Assembly (NCBI GenBank): GCA_009746045.1
Contig: RPFO01000059.1
Span: 834,570-898,569, forward strand
Length of the DNA stretch: 64,000 nt
Source of the DNA: Mesostigma viride
Taxonomy: Eukaryota; Streptophyta; Mesostigmatophyceae; Mesostigmatales; Mesostigmataceae
Direction: 5' to 3'
The first letter of the stretch is position 1, and each line of letters starts with the position of its first letter. Positions 58,545 to 64,000 of the stretch are shown here, piece after piece. The position numbers and the translations under genes were made by a program. The notes under the pieces are model-generated. The model saw only the letters and a program-made list of their open reading frames with translations, was not told the origin of the DNA and ran no database searches.

Positions 58545-60245
58545 TTAACCCCTCATTGGTCCCATTTAAAGCCGAAAAATCGGCTGCAAAATGCTAAATT
58601 TGCAAACCACCCCACAGCCAACCTACCAACATCCAAGGGCTGTCCTTGGGGGTCAAGCATGAGTTGCCCTTCGGGGTGAGCTATCACAACCTAACATATC
58701 TGCAGGGTAGGCCATAGAAAACTACCGCCAAAGTTAGGGGGGTCGAGACGCGCGTTTTCATTTTTGGTAGAATGTGCTTTTTGAATTATGTTATAAGACC
58801 TAGGCACCTACCACTTCAGGGATGATAAACAATTAGTTGCTGAACAGTTTGAGCCATTGGGGTCATCATTTGGGTGGGTATGCCAGCAGTTACACCCAGT
58901 ACAGCCCATAGGGGTACCGTTGGTAAAAAGCAACCAAGGGGGTAGGGGTGGGCATACTACCTACTAATACCTACTAATATGGCCCCCAACCATGCCATAC
59001 AATACATTTCCCTTCCACAATGATGGGGAAACATAACTGCATCATCACACTGCCCTTACATGGCACCTATGTGCAGGTGCCACCTTGTCCATGCACGTAG
59101 GTAACGTGGTACGGATACCCTACGCAAGGCATACATTATAGGAGGCAGCCACCAACAAACTAGTGACGTTGAGCCTATTTCAGCATGCCCTAGCAAGGAT
59201 AAACTAGGCCTAAGCTGCTATAGCTTGCCAGGTGATGGCCAGCACACCTGGTGGCTCATGCTGTCAATGGGAAGCTTTTACTCACCAGTCACGTGCTTGA
59301 TGATGCCACAGAGACCAGCCAACTGCCTCACAATCATGCAATATGTGTATGGGAAATGTATAACAAACATATATGGAGGTATTCAAACCCATACAGCGTC
59401 TAAAACTTATCACCATCACACTGTGGCAGGTCAACTGACTGAGGGAAGCATCTAAGAAGGGTGTTTTAGAAAGGGGCCAGGCCAGGGTCAAGAAAGAGCA
59501 TCAATAATGCAAAAAGAATGTGCTACACAAGCTAGAACGTATATATAAACGTCAAACATCGACAAGAAAACGATAACTCAGCTTTACCTGGCATGGCTGG
59601 CATTACCTTGGCCCAGGCGGTGGCCGCAAAACGGAACATTTCGGCACACCAAAGTTGTGCAGCATGGTCGCTGGATTCGGCGATTTCTTGCCACCCTTGC
59701 ACGTTTACGACTACTATGTATCATAATAAGTACAAAGAAACCAATATATCCTTTAAAATACGCCGTAAAGGTATTGCTGTCAACGTTTCTATCGTCCGGC
59801 CTGATCGCAGTTTTTTCCAGCAAGAACGCTGCCGACACCTATCAAATGGCATTCCCGCGAACCAAAAATTGGCCTGTGTGATCTTTAGGACGTATAAAAT
59901 CAATTTCCTAAGTTTTGCCAGAAAATTCGAACGCAAACGTAAATTCCATGCGTGGGCGCAAGCCGCCATGGCCAGGTCGTCGTTTTCCGGAATGCACGTT
60001 GTACGTGAAAAAGTACCCTGACCCCTTGTACTTTGACCGGCCAGAACACCTCTATAACTTTGTCAGCAGTATGCGAACCCTAGTACCATGCTGTGAGGAA
60101 AATTATAAACTTTCGATCTTCTCAGCTAAACGTTTCCTAATTCTCAATAGTTTTCGCGCAATTTGGTCCCCCGCGGAGCAGCCGATGCATCGGCTGCAAG
60201 TCGATTTTTGGCGGAAAATCGGCTGCAAGACCAATGAGGGGTTAA
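58545..60245. mobile_element. piggyBac-like element with TTAA target duplication
   Basis: TTAA at 58545-58548 is followed by CCCCTCATTGGTC. The exact inverse GACCAATGAGGGG ends at 60241 and is followed by TTAA 60242-60245. Termini beginning CCC and a TTAA duplication are the hallmarks of piggyBac elements. Subterminal palindromic motifs (GCCGAAAAATCGGCTGCAA on the left, inverse forms on the right) add support. The inside (about 1.69 kb) has only short open frames with no recognisable transposase, so it is likely non-autonomous or decayed. Confidence 0.82.
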
Positions 60246-61400
60246 GAGCGGTAATTAAAGCGCGCTCAAACAGATATAGAATATAAAGATACTAGATATA
60301 GAATATGGATATCATGCTACGCGCATCGCTTTGCTCAGCTTGCTTGCCCACGCTTAAGCTCTCGATCCTTGTCGATCATGCTACTACGCTCATGCGGGTC
60401 AATATATTGCACCCATGCAGAATTATTAGCGCCCGATCGTTCAATTGGATCCGATGGTTGATGTGGCATGCCTCTCCAGGGCATGAAGGAAAAGGGGGGT
60501 CTCGATCTGCCCTGCTGCATGTGCATTAATTATTAATTAATGAACACATAACAGCGTTACGTCACTACATGCATGAGCATATGCATACGTCCTCGAGGTT
60601 TAATGTACGTCAAACTACAACCAGATTCCAGCCGTGGTCCCCGCCTACTAAGTAGCGGCGAGTACCCATGCTACCTGCATGTTGTCACAAATCCACATGC
60701 CATTCCCTCGATCCGCGGATACTTGTGACGTGTGACGGATTGCTAGGACGCACCAATTAGTGCAGCGTTCAGCGTGGGGGTGTCTGATGATGCAACAGTC
60801 CACGTAACAGTACCCTAGTACCATCCGATATATAATACTATATATACCGGCCCTCGGCCACTATAGACTCTCTGCGGCCCATGTGCGGCGTGGGATACAA
60901 CTGACTGACTGACTGACTGACTGACTGACTGACTGACTGACTGACTGACTGACTGACTGACTGACTGACTGACTGACTGACTGACTGACTGACTGACTGA
61001 GGCGATACGAATATCGCGTAGGTCCGTGCGTAGTACTCCTGCGCACCTGCGGGTCTACTGGTGAGTCATCTTCTATAGATGGCAGGCGTTCAGCAATATT
61101 GGACATATTGGCACCCGGCCTCTCCGGTGAAGAGGTTTTTCGCCATTCAAGGGCTGTTTCGAAACGTTAAGTGAGATGCCTTCTGATCAGGAGGCTCATC
61201 ACACAGCCGCGAAATCATGCCAAAGGTCCTATGTTCGATTCCTTGCTGGTAGCTTCTGGGCTTTCTTATACTTTCGATCTGTGCTCCGCGGAATCTCAGA
61301 TTTGGGCGGCTAGCGTGTTCACGTTTGTTGCTTTCTGATCTGATGACAAATTATGCATACTATTAGGTACTATGTGGTATCTCTTGCTAGCGTTGGCTAA
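60246..61400. other. Intergenic sequence with a (CTGA)n array
   Basis: No gene is supported. It holds the tetranucleotide array at 60901-61000. Confidence 0.65.
60899..61000. repeat. (CTGA)n microsatellite
   Basis: About 25 perfect CTGA units, preceded by GTGGGATACAA. The same lead-in and a short version of the array recur at about 62850-62875. Confidence 0.97.
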
Positions 61401-62000
61401 TTTGGTTATGTTTGGGTACCTTCACTCTGATGTAAGTAATTATAATTTTAAACATATATGTCCACAGCAAGTCTAAAATATGGGCCTCGATCACGTAAGG
61501 CCTCGAGCTAATCTTGCACGCAAACTGTGCCTACCATGCTCTTTATCATTTCCTAGGACCCACAGTTGGGGGGTCGTAGTCTTTAACAATATCCGCCCAA
61601 CGCCGGCTGCTTATCCTGCATATCCGACCATATCTGAGTAAGAGAGAGAGAGAGGGGCTGAGCGGCATTGGCGCCAACAGTGTAATGTCCTTTGCATGTC
61701 GTCAGCCAAAATCATAACGCGGTATGTCCAACGTTGGCCACCGCGTCGCCTAACCCTGGCAGGGCCCGGCCACGTAAGAAGATATCTCCCGCGCTGGCCA
61801 GTCGATCCGCAAGGAACCAGCAGGGCCCTCATCTGTATCAACCTGATTAGTACGGCAGCCTAGATGGCTAGCAAACTGTAGTCTACGCTGCCTAAATAGA
61901 GTATCAGACATGTGCACGGGGCATGCCATCATACAACGCCGCCAACGACGGAGTTTGCCGTACTTCACCCCCAAGATATAGCATAATAAACGTACCATTC
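61400..62000 (-). mobile_element. 5'-truncated LINE fragment, second copy
   Basis: Minus-strand reading gives ILGVKYGKLRRWRRCMMACP and FRQRRLQFASHLG, matching the fragment at 44090-44860 closely. The frame is then broken (a short (CT)n insertion at about 61640 and several shifts). Its 3' UTR (AGTCTAAAATATGGGCCTCG on the plus strand) and an AT-rich tail extend to about 61420. It is a pseudogene copy of the same family. Confidence 0.8.
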
Positions 62001-63295
62001 AATCTGGACTCTTGATGTTCAGTTAAGTGGGCTTCCGCCCCATCCATAGGTCAGAAAAGTAATTAAGAATAAGAACCTTGAAAAGACTGATCCCGTGGGA
62101 GCCCTATACGGCTATACCTCCCATGTCTGCTTCATCGCTGCTCACGAAACGTGCGAGGGCCCCGCTGCATGGCTCTAGCTGTGCGTTCTCGGTTCCTCCC
62201 AAGTAAGGAGGTGCAGCTGGCCACTACTGATGATGACGTGACTGGTCCGGCCGCCGGGCAGGCCGCAGCCGCCCTGCACTACAGTAGGGCCCCGGGACGT
62301 ATGTCTACCTGGTTAGTGCGTGCCCCAGGCGTGCCCTGCTATTTGTAATCTACGTTGAGTGATGGTGCTAGAAGTGAGTGGCATGCCCGAATATAATGGC
62401 CCGTTATCCTAGGTATGTACTGTAAACGGCCCCGGCCCGGATCAGGAATCATTCGTTCATCATGTACACTACGTAGTAGGATGTGCCCGGGGACATTGCC
62501 TTGGCATTGTGCAACTGGCCCAGTGTCAATCAAACCACGTTTTGTTTGGCTTTGGAAGTGTGCCCGATTCTCGTCATGACTACAGTACTGTGCGTGGTGA
62601 CGCAGCTTCCATTTTTGCGTCTCCCCAGGTATGTATTCGTGTTCGTGGTTGTCACGGCAGTGCCCGCGCAAAATTGCCGTGCAATGTGCAATTCAGTCAA
62701 CAAGCTTTGCAGAGCTGTTTGCAGTTTGCCGACACGAATGCTGATCTGGCCAGGGTGCAAATGAAGACGTCTGGATAGCTGTGCAAATATAAAAATAATG
62801 GAAGTTCAATTACCCAATGTACATGTTGTTGTTGTGACAACTACGGAGTGGGATACAACTGACTGACTGACTTACTGACATGACTTACTGACAAAGAATT
62901 TGCCGAATGAGCTGCGGAAAGTACGGAAAGTCAAAGTATCATTTTTGGCGCGCGGGCCAGTCCGTGACGTCGTCCCACGAGGATGCAGACGTCTGTACGT
63001 CACTTGTCAGCTGTTGTCGGTCGCTGTTGTTGCCACAACTACAGAATCTCTGCTGCTCGGCCTGGGACACAACAACAACGAAAACAACAACAACAACAAC
63101 AACAACATTTGCGCGCTGCACAGGCTTTCGTCAACTTGCAGCAGGAATGGACGTGCGTTCAGAACCCAACGGATATGGAGAAGTCGGTGACGCGGATAAA
63201 TCGGAAAATAATGCTGAAAAGACCCCATCACACTGTAGTGATGCGTAAAGTTCAATCCTGGTATCGGCCGGTTGCGCTTTTAAAGGAGCTGCCAT
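62001..63295. other. Intergenic / upstream region of the LRR gene
   Basis: No certain gene. It includes the short CTGACTGA relic at about 62855-62890 and a (CAA)n run at 63070-63107. An open frame at 62907-63248 crosses that run and has no recognised domain. This region may include the promoter and 5' UTR of the next gene. Confidence 0.5.
63070..63107. repeat. (CAA)n microsatellite
   Basis: About 12 CAA units, one interrupted by GAA. Confidence 0.95.
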
Positions 63296-63424
63296 GACCA
63301 GCCTCGTCATGGATCGAACTGCGTGTACAGACTTGTTTGGTGCGCATCGGGAACATAAGGAGATAGGTATTATTGGAATCGGCATCATTGGAAACATTTT
63401 CGGCGGACGGATACGTGCGACTTA
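63296..63424 (+). other. Small upstream ORF before the LRR gene
   Basis: A 42-codon frame starting MTSLVMDRTACTDLFGAH and ending in TAA, ten bases before the ATG at 63435. If the transcript starts upstream, it would act as a uORF. Coding function is not shown. Confidence 0.25.
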
Positions 63425-63434
63425 AGCAGCAGCA

Positions 63435-64000
63435 ATGGCGAATATCATCTTGCAAAGCTGTGTCGGTGATATCCAATCTTGTGGTAAACGCGTGTTTGCG
63501 ATTGACCGAGGCAGTTGCAACAATGCCATTGGCCCGAGCCTAACGAAGCGTCCAAGCGGTTTAAGCCTCCAAGATGTGACCAGCTTGCCCAATTTGGGCG
63601 CGCAAATAATGGACAAGCTGCCATTGTTATCGAGACTCAGCTTTCGGCGTGTGTGCCACTCTTTCTTGTTTTCGGTTGACGAGTCGCTGGCCATCTTGGA
63701 GCACCTTTACGGGGACAGCCTCGCGGACGCTAAGAATCCGCGGGCGGCTTTCCTATGGCTTATCGGCAAGTGCCCGAATTTGCGGGAGCTGAGTCCATGG
63801 ATGCGCCGGTTGTGCTGCGAGTCTCCCATCTCGGTAAGGACCTCCCGCGACGGCCTTGCCCTGGCGCTCACCGACTTTGATGTCACAGCCATCGCGCGCT
63901 GCTGCCGGCGGCTGCGGTCGCTGGACATTGCCGAATGCACGGGGGTGACAGACGCCGGAATCAGGTCCATTGCGGCCAGCTGCCCCTCGTTGACGCGCCT
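63435..64000 (+). CDS. F-box-like / leucine-rich-repeat protein, N-terminal part (runs off the window)
   Basis: ATG at 63435 in a good context (AGCAATGGCG) opens a frame with no stop to the window edge (188 codons). Residues of about 50-85 (LPNLGAQIMDKLPLLSRLSF, then RRVCHSFLF) resemble an F-box. The part from about residue 105 has LRR spacing of the Cys-containing (AMN1/FBXL) type: CPNLRELSPWM, CCRRLRSLDIAECTGVTDAG, then IRSIAASCPSLTRL. Such proteins usually act as SCF ubiquitin-ligase substrate receptors; that role is inferred. The upstream small ORF ends just before it. No intron is seen in the visible part. Confidence 0.72.
   Translation, partial: MANIILQSCVGDIQSCGKRVFAIDRGSCNNAIGPSLTKRPSGLSLQDVTSLPNLGAQIMDKLPLLSRLSFRRVCHSFLFSVDESLAILEHLYGDSLADAKNPRAAFLWLIGKCPNLRELSPWMRRLCCESPISVRTSRDGLALALTDFDVTAIARCCRRLRSLDIAECTGVTDAGIRSIAASCPSLTR

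Noticed and set aside
61225-61245. tRNA/SINE suggested by ATGTTCGATTCC
   Set aside because: No convincing A box at the right distance and no cloverleaf.

Overview
This is a eukaryotic nuclear window. Its genes are split into GC-rich exons by long spliceosomal introns (almost all GT-AG, two apparent GC-AG), and it is very rich in simple and tandem repeats. The gene mix is a multi-exon hybrid histidine kinase, a triple CbbX-type AAA protein, an AP-5 zeta-like subunit and an F-box/LRR-like protein. With GC-rich codons this best fits a unicellular alga, probably of the green lineage. That placement is inference; no rRNA or organelle sequence is present to confirm it.

Layout: (1) 702-15663, plus strand: a giant gene, 5' end not seen, coding for four MSP/PapD-like domains followed by three tandem CbbX-type AAA ATPase domains and a Cys-containing tail. 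All exon phases join cleanly. (2) 15664-19700: intergenic, with dispersed repeats. (3) 19701 to about 33157, minus strand: a nine-exon hybrid histidine kinase (coiled coil, PAS/PAC, HisKA, HATPase, receiver). (4) 33364-34115: short divergent intergenic region. (5) 34116-53009, plus strand: a many-exon gene that I read as the zeta subunit of the AP-5 adaptor complex (AP5Z1-like). A few exons are unresolved, and one of its introns holds a truncated non-LTR retrotransposon. (6) 53010-63400: transposon graveyard and repeats: decayed reverse transcriptase, a 1.2 kb composite tetranucleotide satellite, a second copy of a dispersed repeat, a TTAA-flanked piggyBac-like element, a (CTGA)n array and a second LINE 3' fragment. 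(7) 63435 to the window edge, plus strand: the start of an F-box/LRR-like gene.

The genes do not look functionally linked. The main points of interest are the MSP x4 + CbbX-AAA x3 fusion, introns filled with private minisatellites (one built from the gene's own 5' splice junction), a long acidic insertion inside the histidine-kinase ATPase domain, and several recognisable mobile elements. Every long ORF made of a repeated short peptide in this window is a translated satellite and is not annotated as a gene.
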